Source: Chloroflexota bacterium (GTDB lineage: Bacteria; Chloroflexota; Anaerolineae; Aggregatilineales; Phototrophicaceae). From it: DNA of 64,000 bases. Shown here piece after piece: positions 44,992-53,490 of the stretch (position 1 is the stretch's first letter; every line of letters begins with the position of its first letter). The stretch lies in contig QUBZ01000001.1 in NCBI GenBank assembly GCA_014338005.1, positions 1 to 64,000 on the forward strand, given 5' to 3'. The position numbers and the translations under genes were made by a program. The notes under the pieces were generated by a model that saw only the letters and a list, made by a program, of their open reading frames with translations, was not told where the DNA came from and did no database searches.

Positions 44992-46301
44992 GCAAGGCCG
45001 ATGATGCTGTTACGTTTGCGGATCGCCATCGCGTGGGCGGGAAAATCCTCATAATCGGCCAGCGTCGTTGTGACCCCCTGCAAACGCATATACCCCTCGC
45101 GGGATAGATACCCCACACCGCTTCGTTTCAGGAAGTCCAACACGCTGACCGACGAAAAACTTTTGGCAAAACCACCGGTCGGCAGGATGGCATTCAGCCC
45201 CAGGCAGTAATTCGCCGTCGGGATAGGGGTCAGCGGGCCAAGCAGAATTTCGCCGGCATTTTTGATTTTGTTGAGCGTGACGAATGGTTCGGCGGTCAGC
45301 ACTTCAAGATGCTCCGGCGCGTAATCGTTGACGAACTGGATCGATTCGTCAAGGCTGCTCGTCAGCAGCACGCCGCCGTAGTTCGACAGCACATTTTTGA
45401 TAAATCCCTGCCGCCACTCAGGCAGCTCGGCGATATAACCTGGCAGCAGTTCCAGCGCGCGCTCCGCGACCTCGCGGCTGTGCGTGACCAGGATGGCTGC
45501 CGAGTCCGGGCCGTGTTCCGCTTCAACCAGCAAATCGAGCGCCGCCAGACGCGGGTCAGTGTGTTCGTCGGCCAGGATGATTGACTCGCTTGGGCCGGCG
45601 GGCAGCCCGACATCCGCCACACCGTACAGCAGCCGCTTGGCCGCCGAAACATAACTGCTGCCCGGCCCGATGATCTTCTGCACGCGCGGCAGCGTTTGCG
45701 TGCCATACGCCAGCGCGGCCACCGCCTGCATACCGCCGACAACATATACTTCGTCCACGCCGCAGATTTCCGCCGCCACCAGCGAAGCCGCATCGGCTTT
45801 ACCTTCCGGGTTTGGCGGTGTCACCACCACCACGCGCGGCACGCCGGCCACTTTGGCCGGTACGGCCAGCATCAGCATGACCGATGGAAATGCCCCTTTG
45901 CCGCGCGGCACATATAATCCCGCACTGGCAACGGGGGAAACTTTCTCTCCGGCCATAATACCCGGCTGCACTTCGACAAACCACAGCGGTTCGGGCATCT
46001 GTTCCTCGTGAAAACGGCGGATATTATCGTGCGCCTGTTGGATGGCGTCAATAACATCATGGCTTAAGGCCGACCGCGCTTGTGTGAAGTCCTGAGGGCT
46101 TGCCCGCAGTTGATCGGCAGTGAAGCCTGCGGCATCAAACCGGCGCGTATAATCCACAACGGCGGCGTCGCCTTCCACCTGTACCCGATTGATGACTTCC
46201 TGCGCCAGCGGCAGCAGGTCTCGAATGTCGGTCTCGGCGCGCCGCATGATCTTGGTTAGCTGATCCGGTGCTAACCGGCTGTATTCCCAGAACTGGATCA
46301 T
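44988..46301 (-). CDS. hisD: Histidinol dehydrogenase
   Basis: A 437-residue zinc enzyme that oxidises L-histidinol to L-histidine in two NAD-dependent steps. Diagnostic segments are YVPRGKGAFPSVMLMLAVPA, KIIGPGSSYVSAAKRLLYG, AGPSESIILADE, EAEHGPDSAAILVT and NDYAPEHLEV, which carry the catalytic and metal-binding His, Glu and Asp. Length is normal. It lies 42 bp after sqdB and is coupled to an APH-fold kinase gene. The other two his genes seen are on the opposite strand, just beyond the kinase. Confidence 0.96.
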   Translation of the reverse strand: MIQFWEYSRLAPDQLTKIMRRAETDIRDLLPLAQEVINRVQVEGDAAVVDYTRRFDAAGFTADQLRASPQDFTQARSALSHDVIDAIQQAHDNIRRFHEEQMPEPLWFVEVQPGIMAGEKVSPVASAGLYVPRGKGAFPSVMLMLAVPAKVAGVPRVVVVTPPNPEGKADAASLVAAEICGVDEVYVVGGMQAVAALAYGTQTLPRVQKIIGPGSSYVSAAKRLLYGVADVGLPAGPSESIILADEHTDPRLAALDLLVEAEHGPDSAAILVTHSREVAERALELLPGYIAELPEWRQGFIKNVLSNYGGVLLTSSLDESIQFVNDYAPEHLEVLTAEPFVTLNKIKNAGEILLGPLTPIPTANYCLGLNAILPTGGFAKSFSSVSVLDFLKRSGVGYLSREGYMRLQGVTTTLADYEDFPAHAMAIRKRNSIIGLA

Positions 46302-46343
46302 CGCGTACTGCTCCTCGTTATGATGATCGGCTGTGTAGGCTGA

Positions 46344-47552
46344 CTAAGACTGAGGCACGACCCGCTGCTCGTCAATGATGAACGACCGCCGCCGGCTGCC
46401 GTCCCAGCGGATGTCGGGAATAAGAATATCCTGCTTCTCCATGATGCGGGCTTTGTGCTGTAACAGGTCTTGAAGCATGATTCGAACCTCGGCGCGGACA
46501 TCGTGTGTTGGCTGGTAGCCCAGGTTTATCAGATGGTTTCGGTCGGGGTTGTAGTAGTGTTTATCCTGTTCTGTGCGGGGATTATCGTAGTGATGAACCT
46601 CGACATTCAGCCCGATTTCGCTGCCGACTTCCTGCACCAGATAGGCCAGTTCCTCTACGGTATAACATTCTTCGAATTGATTAAAAACCCGGTACTCGCC
46701 TGCTTGGGGCGGGTTTTCAATCGTGATGGTTAAACACTGCATCGAGTCCCGCAGGGGCAAAAAGCCGCGCGTCTGCCCGCCGCGCCCGTACAGTGTAAGC
46801 GGGTGGCCGATAACCGCCTGGCAGCAGAAGCGATTCACCGCCGTGCCGAAACACTGGTCGAAGTCCAGCCGGCTTCGTAAAACCAGGTCTTCGCCCATCT
46901 CATCTATCCGCGTACCGAACACCACACCCTGCATGATATCGGTCGCCCGCAGCCCCCAGATGCGGCAGGCGAACATGGTGTTGTTCGAGTCGTGGACTTT
47001 ACTCCAGTGGTAAAAGCTGCCGGCCTGACGCGGGAACGGCAGGACATCCTTTCGCCCACGAAATTCGACCTCAAAAAACCCTTCGGGAATATCCACATTC
47101 GGCGTCCCGTACTCGCCCATTGTTCCCAGTTTGATGAGATGCGCCTGCGGGCAGGCCTCTTTGATAGCCCACAGCACATTTAAGCTGCCGATAACGTTAT
47201 TATGCTGGGTGAAGGCGGCATGAGCCTGGTCTATCATCGAATACGGCGCGGACGGCATTTCGGCAAAGTGAACAATCGCATCCGGCTGAAAATCCGCCAG
47301 GAACGATTTGAGAAACGTATAATCCAGCAGATCACCTTCACGGAAAAGAATATCTGTGCCATAACGGGCGCGGAACGCCGCTAACCGCTCTGGCATACTA
47401 TAGACCGGGATGGCACTATGGCTGCCCACCTCTTCGACCCACTGCCGCCTGTAGAACGTGTCGTTTCCGGCGACCTTGTGACCACGCGCGACCAGATATT
47501 GAGCCAACGCCCATCCCAGATAGCCATCAATTCCCGCAATAAAAACTTTCAC
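46344..47552 (-). CDS. sqdB: UDP-sulfoquinovose synthase (SQD1/SqdB)
   Basis: A 402-residue short-chain dehydrogenase-type enzyme that makes UDP-sulfoquinovose from UDP-glucose and sulfite, the head-group donor for the sulfolipid SQDG. The NAD-binding GIDGYLGWALAQYL, APYSMIDQAHAAFTQHNNV, LGTMGEYGTPNVDIPEG and YGRGGQTRGFLPLRD closely follow plant SQD1. The catalytic residues Thr144, Tyr181 and Lys185 fit SQD1 Thr145, Tyr182 and Lys186. The start is GTG 47552 after GGGAGGG. No sulfolipid glycosyltransferase gene is adjacent, so the final product cannot be proved. Confidence 0.92.
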   Translation of the reverse strand: MKVFIAGIDGYLGWALAQYLVARGHKVAGNDTFYRRQWVEEVGSHSAIPVYSMPERLAAFRARYGTDILFREGDLLDYTFLKSFLADFQPDAIVHFAEMPSAPYSMIDQAHAAFTQHNNVIGSLNVLWAIKEACPQAHLIKLGTMGEYGTPNVDIPEGFFEVEFRGRKDVLPFPRQAGSFYHWSKVHDSNNTMFACRIWGLRATDIMQGVVFGTRIDEMGEDLVLRSRLDFDQCFGTAVNRFCCQAVIGHPLTLYGRGGQTRGFLPLRDSMQCLTITIENPPQAGEYRVFNQFEECYTVEELAYLVQEVGSEIGLNVEVHHYDNPRTEQDKHYYNPDRNHLINLGYQPTHDVRAEVRIMLQDLLQHKARIMEKQDILIPDIRWDGSRRRSFIIDEQRVVPQS

Positions 47553-47587
47553 AGGGTATATCCCTCCCAGAAGCCGTTTATCACCGC

Positions 47588-47632
47588 TTAAAAAACCGCA
47601 GCCTGCAAGGAAGCCATACAGGCCGCGGCGTG
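47588..47632 (-). terminator. Intrinsic terminator after asd
   Basis: On the minus strand, a 10-bp stem with one G-T pair (plus-strand arms 47596-47605 and 47619-47628) is followed by TTTTTT. It lies a few bases after the asd stop and separates pheA-asd from sqdB-hisD. Confidence 0.85.
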
Positions 47633-47634
47633 TT

Positions 47635-48738
47635 TTACTGCGCGCTGTAAACAGCAGTAGCCGGTTGAAAGTCTGCCAGGTAGCCGGTTACAGCCAGCAG
47701 TTCTGCGTTCAGGATGCTGCATCCCGCCGCGCCGCGAATCGTATTATGTGAAAGCGCGGCGAATTTATAGCCCAGCAGCGCGCACTCGCGCAGACGACCT
47801 ACGGATGTCGCCATGCCATTCCCGGCATTTCGGTCGCGGCGGCTCTGGGGACGGTCAATCTGTGGGAGATACTGCACCGGCTTTTCGGGCGCACTCGGAA
47901 GCTGCGGCACCGGCTCCGGCCCCCGGAACGTTTCCCACGCTTCGATGATTTCCACCATCGTTGGGCGCGCCGCCAGTTCTACCGACACATTAACGAGATG
48001 CCCATCCACGACCGGGACGCGGTTACACGCCGCGCTGACAGCCGCATCCAGCCATACGATGCTGTCTCCATCAAGTGCGCCAAGCATCTTCAGCGGCTCT
48101 GTTTCGAGTTTATCCTCATCACCGCTGACGTAGGGGATGATATTGTCGAGAATGTCCAGCGAAGCCACGCCGGGATAGCCTGCCCCGCTGATCGCCTGGG
48201 CGCTGACGACAAAAATTCGTTTGATGCCAAACTGTCGCAGCGGCGCCAGCGCCATCACCACCGGCATGGCCGTACAGTTGGAATTGGCGATGATCGCGCC
48301 GGTCGTCCAGCCGCGTTTTTCGCGCTGGATGTCCACCAGCCGCACATGCTCAGCATTAGCCTCCGGCAGCAGCAGCGGCACGTCCACAACCATCCGGTTG
48401 GCCGAGGCATTGGTGCAGACGACATGCCCGGCAGCGGCCAGTTCGATTTCGCGGGTTTCCGCCGCTTCTTTAGGCAGAGCCGAAAAAACCAGCGGTGAAG
48501 TTAAAGCCGCTTCCAGCGGTTTGACGATCAGGTTAGCTGCCGACTCCGGCGCGCTGCCGTCCAGCACCCAATTTACAGCTTCGCCATACGGGCGCGAGGC
48601 GCTCCGGCTTGAGCCGACCACTTCGGCGACACGAAACCAGGGATGGTTTTCCAGCAGTTGAATGAACCGCTGGCCGACGGCGCCGGTCGCGCCAAGTACC
48701 GCTACATCGAGTTTGCGAGGATGTTCCCTATTAACCAT
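47635..48738 (-). CDS. asd: Aspartate-semialdehyde dehydrogenase (archaeal/fungal type)
   Basis: A 367-residue enzyme that reduces aspartyl phosphate to the semialdehyde on the way to Lys, Met and Thr. The NADP-binding AVLGATGAVGQRFIQLL, catalytic Cys155 in ANSNCTAMP, and SAQAISGAGYPGV place it in the archaeal/fungal-type family rather than in the common bacterial one. The C-terminal half has HNTIRGAAG, with the conserved His. It begins 6 bp after the pheA stop and the two form an operon. Length is normal for the subgroup. Confidence 0.94.
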   Translation of the reverse strand: MVNREHPRKLDVAVLGATGAVGQRFIQLLENHPWFRVAEVVGSSRSASRPYGEAVNWVLDGSAPESAANLIVKPLEAALTSPLVFSALPKEAAETREIELAAAGHVVCTNASANRMVVDVPLLLPEANAEHVRLVDIQREKRGWTTGAIIANSNCTAMPVVMALAPLRQFGIKRIFVVSAQAISGAGYPGVASLDILDNIIPYVSGDEDKLETEPLKMLGALDGDSIVWLDAAVSAACNRVPVVDGHLVNVSVELAARPTMVEIIEAWETFRGPEPVPQLPSAPEKPVQYLPQIDRPQSRRDRNAGNGMATSVGRLRECALLGYKFAALSHNTIRGAAGCSILNAELLAVTGYLADFQPATAVYSAQ

Positions 48739-48744
48739 TTTCCC

Positions 48745-49581
48745 TTAAATCCCTACTGATTGTCCGGTTTTGACAGCAGGATACGAACCCAACATTTTGA
48801 CAAAAGAGGCGCGCTGTACCAACCGTGCCAGCGCCTCCTGGAACACGGCATCCTGCCAGTGTCCTTCGACATCCAGGTAAAAAATAGGCTCCCAGGGGCG
48901 GTTGCGGCGCGGGCGCGACTCGATTTTGGTCAGGTTTAGCCCGCGCGTTGCGAACTCGCCCAGGCAGTCGTACAGCGCCGCCGGACGATGCCGGGTTGCG
49001 AATACCAGCGAAGTTTTGTTGTATTCGGCGCGCGGTGGGTCATCGTGGCCGAGAATAAAAAACCGCGTAAAGTTAAAGGATACATCCTCGATTTCGGTCG
49101 CCAGAATGTCGAGATTATAAAGCTGTCCGGCCAGTTCGCTGGCAATCGCGCCGGTATGAGGGGCGCAGTCCTGCGCCAGATCGTGCGCCGCGCCGGCGGT
49201 ATCGTACCAGGGAACGCCCTTCAGCCCATTTCGTTTGATAAACTGTTCGCATTGTGCCAGCGCCTGTGGATGAGACCGCACGCACTCCAGTTCTTCGAGC
49301 TTTTGGCCGGGCAAAACCAGCAGCGCATGATGCACATGGAGAATAACATCGGCCTGGATACGCAGGTCATAGTCCATCAGCAGTTCGTAAGACTGGCTGA
49401 CGGCGCCGGCCAGCGCATTTTCGACCGGCAGCAGCCCGTATGTAACCTGCCCGGATTGAATAACATTAAACAGGTCGCTTAATGTCTGGCAGGGATAAAC
49501 ATCAACCTCATCGCCAAAGTGCTGCCGGATGGCCTGTTCTGAGTAGGCTCCGTGAATTCCCTGAAAAGCTACCGTAAACAC
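48745..49581 (-). CDS. pheA: Prephenate dehydratase
   Basis: A 278-residue monofunctional enzyme that turns prephenate into phenylpyruvate for phenylalanine. The N-terminal FQGIHGAYSEQA, LPVENALAGAV, and the catalytic FNFTRFFIL motif belong to the dehydratase domain. The ACT domain from about residue 195 has the ESRP motif (LTKIESRPRRN), which binds Phe for feedback inhibition. The start is GTG 49581, with GAGGA about 10 bp before it. No chorismate mutase domain is fused. Confidence 0.95.
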   Translation of the reverse strand: MFTVAFQGIHGAYSEQAIRQHFGDEVDVYPCQTLSDLFNVIQSGQVTYGLLPVENALAGAVSQSYELLMDYDLRIQADVILHVHHALLVLPGQKLEELECVRSHPQALAQCEQFIKRNGLKGVPWYDTAGAAHDLAQDCAPHTGAIASELAGQLYNLDILATEIEDVSFNFTRFFILGHDDPPRAEYNKTSLVFATRHRPAALYDCLGEFATRGLNLTKIESRPRRNRPWEPIFYLDVEGHWQDAVFQEALARLVQRASFVKMLGSYPAVKTGQSVGI

Positions 49582-49652
49582 GATGCAGCAGTCCTCGATA
49601 ACCGAAAAACGATAAACAACGCCACAGGGCTTGCAGCGTCAGGACGAGCTAT

Positions 49653-49682
49653 TTGACATTCACCGCCTAAAAATGATAGACT
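49653..49682 (+). promoter_or_regulatory. Promoter of SufR-like regulator gene
   Basis: TTGACA (49653-49658), 18-bp spacer and TAGACT (49677-49682). The -35 is exact, the -10 fits four of six. It lies in the gap between pheA (minus) and the regulator gene. Confidence 0.65.
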
Positions 49683-49754
49683 TTATTAAGATGGCAGCTA
49701 GCAATATTGACGACTGAAATCACCAGCGCCCGGATTAACATCGGCGGAAGTATA

Positions 49755-49800
49755 ACCTGCAATAAGGCTCGAATCAAGCAGCCCGTTACCTGCAACAAGG
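49755..49800. promoter_or_regulatory. Direct repeats before SufR-like gene, candidate operator
   Basis: Two copies of ACCTGCAAYAAGG at 49755-49767 and 49788-49800 differ by one base and are 33 bp apart, about three helical turns. They lie in the untranslated leader 15-60 bp before the ATG. Such spacing fits two dimers of a winged-helix regulator on one face of DNA; binding is inferred. Confidence 0.5.
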
Positions 49801-49814
49801 ATGGGTTAGAAGAA

Positions 49815-50450
49815 ATGCAAGAAACACGCCAGCTTATCCTGAATATCCTCCGCGAGCGCGGCGAGGCGACCGTAGATGACATCGTGGCCGACCTGCGTAA
49901 ACGACGTGGAGCCATCACCGCTGTAACCGTGCGTCATCATCTCGCCCGCTTACAGGACGAAAATCTGATAACGACGCCGCAGTTACGTCACCGCAATGCC
50001 CCTGGCCGTCCACAGCATGTTTATGCGCTGACCGAGGCTGCTAAGGAATATTTTCCGAACAACTATAAACCGCTGGCGGCGCACCTCATCGAGCAGATCG
50101 CCGGCCAGCTTCCGCCAAAACAGATTAATGTAATCCTGGAGGGCGTGGCCGACCGTATGGCGAGCGATGCTGCCATTGAGTCAGACCTGCCGCTTCCTGA
50201 CCGGCTGAATGTCGTGGTCGAATACCTGAACCAGCATGGTTATAATGCACGCTGGGAAAAACACCCGGACGGTTATTTGATCCAGACCAATAACTGCCCC
50301 TATCATCACATCGCGGAACATAATCACGCGCTGTGCGATATGGACATGCATTTGATCTCGTCTCTGCTGGGGGTAGTGCCGCGCCTTCAGTCGCGCATGT
50401 CGCGGGGGGACAGCCTGTGCGCCTACCTGGTTCCAAACGGCGGCGGGTAA
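49815..50450 (+). CDS. SufR-like winged-helix Fe-S regulator
   Basis: A 211-residue transcription factor. Residues 1-75 form a winged helix (ILNILRERGEATVDDIVADL, TVRHHLARLQDENLI). The C-terminal half has the SufR-type cysteine pattern: Cys, 12 residues, Cys, 27 residues, Cys (NNCPYHHI, HALCDMD, DSLCAYLV), so three of the four SufR cysteine positions are kept. SufR represses suf genes when it holds a [4Fe-4S] cluster. ATG 49815 is preceded by AGAAG; a longer frame from 49707 would include the direct repeats and is rejected. A HesB/IscA gene follows, which supports an Fe-S role. Confidence 0.85.
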   Translation: MQETRQLILNILRERGEATVDDIVADLRKRRGAITAVTVRHHLARLQDENLITTPQLRHRNAPGRPQHVYALTEAAKEYFPNNYKPLAAHLIEQIAGQLPPKQINVILEGVADRMASDAAIESDLPLPDRLNVVVEYLNQHGYNARWEKHPDGYLIQTNNCPYHHIAEHNHALCDMDMHLISSLLGVVPRLQSRMSRGDSLCAYLVPNGGG

Positions 50451-50474
50451 TTTTGATGACAGCAGTCTGTTTAA

Positions 50475-50503
50475 TTGACGCTTCAGGATGACCATGTTAT
50501 AAT
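50475..50503 (+). promoter_or_regulatory. Strong promoter of HesB/IscA gene
   Basis: TTGACG (50475-50480), 17-bp spacer and exact TATAAT (50498-50503). It gives the Fe-S carrier gene its own start, separate from the regulator gene that ends 24 bp before it. Confidence 0.85.
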
Positions 50504-50548
50504 GGCTAACATCGTCGTCAACAACCAGAAATTGAGGAGATGAATTTG

Positions 50549-50974
50549 ATGGCCGCGAATGAGGAAATTATCACGCAGACCGCTATGTTCGATACGGCAG
50601 TTTTGACCGTAACGCCCGCCGCCGTACAGGTCATTCAAAAACTGCTGGAGCAGCGCGAGATTCCCAACCATGTTCTGCGGGTTTTTGTGTCCGGCGGTGG
50701 CTGCTCCGGTTTGCAGTATGGTATGGCATTCGAGGCCGCTCCCCGTGATTTCGATACGGTGGTTGAAACCGAAGGCGTTCGTCTGGTGGTTGACCCGACG
50801 AGCATCATGTACCTGCAAGGCGCGACGATTGACTATATTGACAGCCTGATGGGCGGCGGGTTCCGTATTGATAATCCCAATGCCGTTTCTTCCTGCGGCT
50901 GCGGCCACTCGTTCAAGACTGCCCACAGCGGCGATGCCGATAACTCCGGCGGCTGTGGAAGTTGCAGTCATTAA
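50549..50974 (+). CDS. HesB/IscA-type Fe-S cluster carrier protein
   Basis: A 141-residue A-type carrier that passes Fe-S clusters to target proteins. The three conserved cysteines are in GGGCSGLQYG and SSCGCGHSF. A short C-terminal extension rich in Gly, Ser and Cys (SGGCGSCSH) adds two more cysteines. The ATG at 50549 has GAGGAG at 8 bp; an ATG at 50540 directly abuts that site and is less likely. It follows a SufR-like regulator gene and ends at an intrinsic terminator. It could also be called ErpA; the type cannot be told apart. Confidence 0.93.
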   Translation: MAANEEIITQTAMFDTAVLTVTPAAVQVIQKLLEQREIPNHVLRVFVSGGGCSGLQYGMAFEAAPRDFDTVVETEGVRLVVDPTSIMYLQGATIDYIDSLMGGGFRIDNPNAVSSCGCGHSFKTAHSGDADNSGGCGSCSH

Positions 50975-51002
50975 GCGGTTTTCAACCACGTGTATATTGG
51001 AG

Positions 51003-51030
51003 CGCCCGCCGAACCCCGGCGGGCGTTTTA
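51003..51030 (+). terminator. Intrinsic terminator after HesB/IscA gene
   Basis: A 9-bp GC stem (51003-51011 with 51017-51025, 5-nt loop) is followed by TTTTATTA. It reaches the stop of the convergent SH3 gene. Confidence 0.9.
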
Positions 51031-51852
51031 TTATCGCCGAAAGAAACTAACAGCAATACCCAGTATGCCGCCTGCCCCCAAAATCAGAATTGGCACGATT
51101 GGCGGCACACCGCCGGATACAGGCAGAGATGATATTGCATTTGATGGGGTGGCAGTAGCCAGAAACGCGCTGTCGGATGCCAGAGTGGGTGTGGCAAGCG
51201 CCAGATTAGGCGGGATGGTGAAAGTCGGCAGCAGGTTTGCCGCCCCCGGAACTTCCGCAGTGCTTTCCGGGAGCGAACCGGCTGCATCGCCTAATGGAAG
51301 GCCGGGAAGCGTGATGACGCGCGCATTGGCGGTAGCGGTCAGCAGGCCGCCGGGCGTTAGGGTGATTGCTTCAAAGGCGGCTGTTTGCTCCAGCGCGGCG
51401 GTGTCTATGGTCGGGGCTTCCTGAACGCTCAGATCAATAATGGCGGTTTCGTCGCCAACGATATTAACCAGCTCGTCGAAAACCCAACCCGTGCCGCTAG
51501 GGGAAGAATCGTACTGGAACTGCAACCACCGGTAATACCGCCCGATGATGGGATAAAAATCACCCGCCCGTATGGTTCCCAACAGTTCAGCATCAGGGTC
51601 AGGTTGCAGTCTTACGTTCGCTTCTGATTTAGCCTCAAGAATCGCCGGGCCGATCGGCGTTGGCGTGCGTGTGGGTGTCTCTGTCGTTAGGTTCGGTTGG
51701 GCAGCATCGAGTGGTATGGGGCTTGGCAGGTTGATCGGGACCGGCGTCGGGCTGACCGCCACCTGCGCGGCCTCATCGGCGCGCGCGCTCCATCCCCACC
51801 AGACGATCAGAATAAACCACAGTCCTACGCTAAATTGTCGAACTCGTCTCAT
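51031..51852 (-). CDS. Secreted SH3-domain protein with C-terminal membrane anchor
   Basis: A 273-residue exported protein. The signal peptide covers about residues 1-25, then a Thr/Pro-rich linker, then one SH3-like domain at about 70-130 (EANVRLQPDPDAELLGTI, GWVFDELVNI). The long Ala/Thr/Pro region ends in LPVSGGVPPIVPILILGAG, a hydrophobic stretch, and FFRR. This is the shape of a sortase sorting signal (LPxTG-like site, helix, positive tail), although the site deviates. It could instead be a plain C-terminal anchor. ATG 51852 is the chosen start; TTG 51855 is next to it. Confidence 0.8.
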   Translation of the reverse strand: MRRVRQFSVGLWFILIVWWGWSARADEAAQVAVSPTPVPINLPSPIPLDAAQPNLTTETPTRTPTPIGPAILEAKSEANVRLQPDPDAELLGTIRAGDFYPIIGRYYRWLQFQYDSSPSGTGWVFDELVNIVGDETAIIDLSVQEAPTIDTAALEQTAAFEAITLTPGGLLTATANARVITLPGLPLGDAAGSLPESTAEVPGAANLLPTFTIPPNLALATPTLASDSAFLATATPSNAISSLPVSGGVPPIVPILILGAGGILGIAVSFFRR

Positions 51853-51905
51853 CAAACAAAATACTCACATTCGATTGAACTGTGATTGGATTATACCAGT
51901 GTCCT

Positions 51906-53462
51906 CTACCTGGATACACGGTTATCGGGTATAAGCCGCCCCTGCTCCGCGATACGCCGCTCGCCGCCATTTTGCAGATAGCCCTGGTATTCCTGATTGG
52001 TGAGTCCATAGACCGTCCACCCGCCTAAAACAAAGGGCGGCGTTTCGTAACCCGGCGCGCATTGATCGCAGTGAGATGGAATCCATTCGCCGTTATAACG
52101 CCGGGCGATGTGGACGTGCGTGCCGTTGGAAAAACCGCCTTCGCAGGAAGGATAACCGATAAGGTCGCCGGCCTGCAAAATGCTTCCGGTCACCGCCCGC
52201 CCTTCCGAGGCGATGTGCAGGTATAACACCGTCCAGCCAGTTGTTTCGTCGCCGTCCATGTCAAGGTCGAGTATAACGCTGCCGCCCTCGCTGCGGACGA
52301 TCATCCCAGGCGCGACGGCGGTTGCGGGATATTCGGACACGTAACAGGCCGGGCTGCCATCCGGGCGATCATCAGGCGGCGCGAAATCAATGGCCGCCCA
52401 TGCGCTGCCGCTCCCCCACCCGCCGTGCGGCCCTCCGGTAAAAAACCAGGTCTGCCCCTGCGGAAAAGGCAGCGTCATCGGCGGCTGCTGGACGGCAGCC
52501 GGGACAAGCGGATCAATCGAGTCGGCAAAGGGATTTCCGAAATAGGTTGTATACAGGCGATAAAACCCCTCGGCGCTGACCTGCTGCGTCCAATCGGCAT
52601 AAGCGGTATTCTGGCTCAGGAAATACTGCACTCCAACCGTACCTGCGTTCAGTCCAGGCGTAAAACGAAGGCGCGTACCATCTTCAAATTCCAGATTCGC
52701 CAGGCCGCGATAACGCCAGCCATAATAAGCCCGGTTAAGCTGGTTGGCTGCCCATGCCAGTTGGCGATATAAACCGCTTCGGTCAAACCCTGCCGGCGAG
52801 GCTCTCCCCTCCATCGCGTAAATCTTCTGTGTGTCGGACAGCTCCGTTTTCGTCAGCCACCCGGCACGGTATTCCAGCAGCGCCAGCAGCAGGCGGGCAT
52901 CCACGCTGTATTCGAGCGAAACCCGCTGCACTACCTCCGCCGCCGAGAGCAGCCGGTCATCTACTACATCGGCCGCTATGCTGATATAACCGGGCTGCTG
53001 GGTGATAAATCCGGCCACGTTAAACGCGCCGCTCCCCGGCCCGCGCACCAGGCGGCTGTCGGGGATGATTTTAAAATCGCCGGTGGTTTCGTTGGGCGGG
53101 TCAGGTAGATTAATGGTCTGTCCAACTGAGAGCAGATTAGGGTCTGTGATCTGCGTGTTGGCGGCCAGCAGCGCCTCCAGGCTGACGCCGTTAGCCTGCG
53201 CGATGGCATATAAAGTGTCGCCCGGCTGGACTACATACTCGGTCGCGGTTGTTACAACGGCTGCGGGACGGGTTGGGTCGGGCGTTGGGCTTTCAACCGG
53301 CAGGATGGGGGTTAACAGCGGCGCTGCATCATCCGGCAGCGTTGGTGCCACGATGCTTTCAATAGGCTGGAATGTTGCTGTTATGACAATAACATTCGGC
53401 TGACTTTGCGTGCAGGCCGAAATACCCGCAAACATCGCCGCCGTCATAAGCATAAGGCTCAC
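51906..53462 (-). CDS. LysM and M23-like peptidase lipoprotein
   Basis: An exported protein of about 518 residues. The short signal peptide ends in the lipobox GISAC. A LysM domain follows (EYVVQPGDTLYAIAQANGV ... LLSVGQTINLP), which binds peptidoglycan. The C-terminal domain resembles M23 endopeptidases (GGPHGGWGSGSAWAAIDF; THVHIARRYNG has the HxH), though the first metal site is atypical, so activity is uncertain. The start is unclear: GTG 53462 or ATG 53453 lie after the stop of the upstream gene, and a longer frame to 53585 would overlap it by 95 bases. The middle domain (residues about 190-330) is of unknown fold. Confidence 0.8.
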   Translation of the reverse strand: MSLMLMTAAMFAGISACTQSQPNVIVITATFQPIESIVAPTLPDDAAPLLTPILPVESPTPDPTRPAAVVTTATEYVVQPGDTLYAIAQANGVSLEALLAANTQITDPNLLSVGQTINLPDPPNETTGDFKIIPDSRLVRGPGSGAFNVAGFITQQPGYISIAADVVDDRLLSAAEVVQRVSLEYSVDARLLLALLEYRAGWLTKTELSDTQKIYAMEGRASPAGFDRSGLYRQLAWAANQLNRAYYGWRYRGLANLEFEDGTRLRFTPGLNAGTVGVQYFLSQNTAYADWTQQVSAEGFYRLYTTYFGNPFADSIDPLVPAAVQQPPMTLPFPQGQTWFFTGGPHGGWGSGSAWAAIDFAPPDDRPDGSPACYVSEYPATAVAPGMIVRSEGGSVILDLDMDGDETTGWTVLYLHIASEGRAVTGSILQAGDLIGYPSCEGGFSNGTHVHIARRYNGEWIPSHCDQCAPGYETPPFVLGGWTVYGLTNQEYQGYLQNGGERRIAEQGRLIPDNRVSR

Positions 53463-53490
53463 ATATCGAAGCCGCGCACCGCGCGCGCTG

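Noticed and set aside
49755..49800. Start of a CRISPR array
   Set aside because: Only two short repeat units, no further copies, no cas genes.
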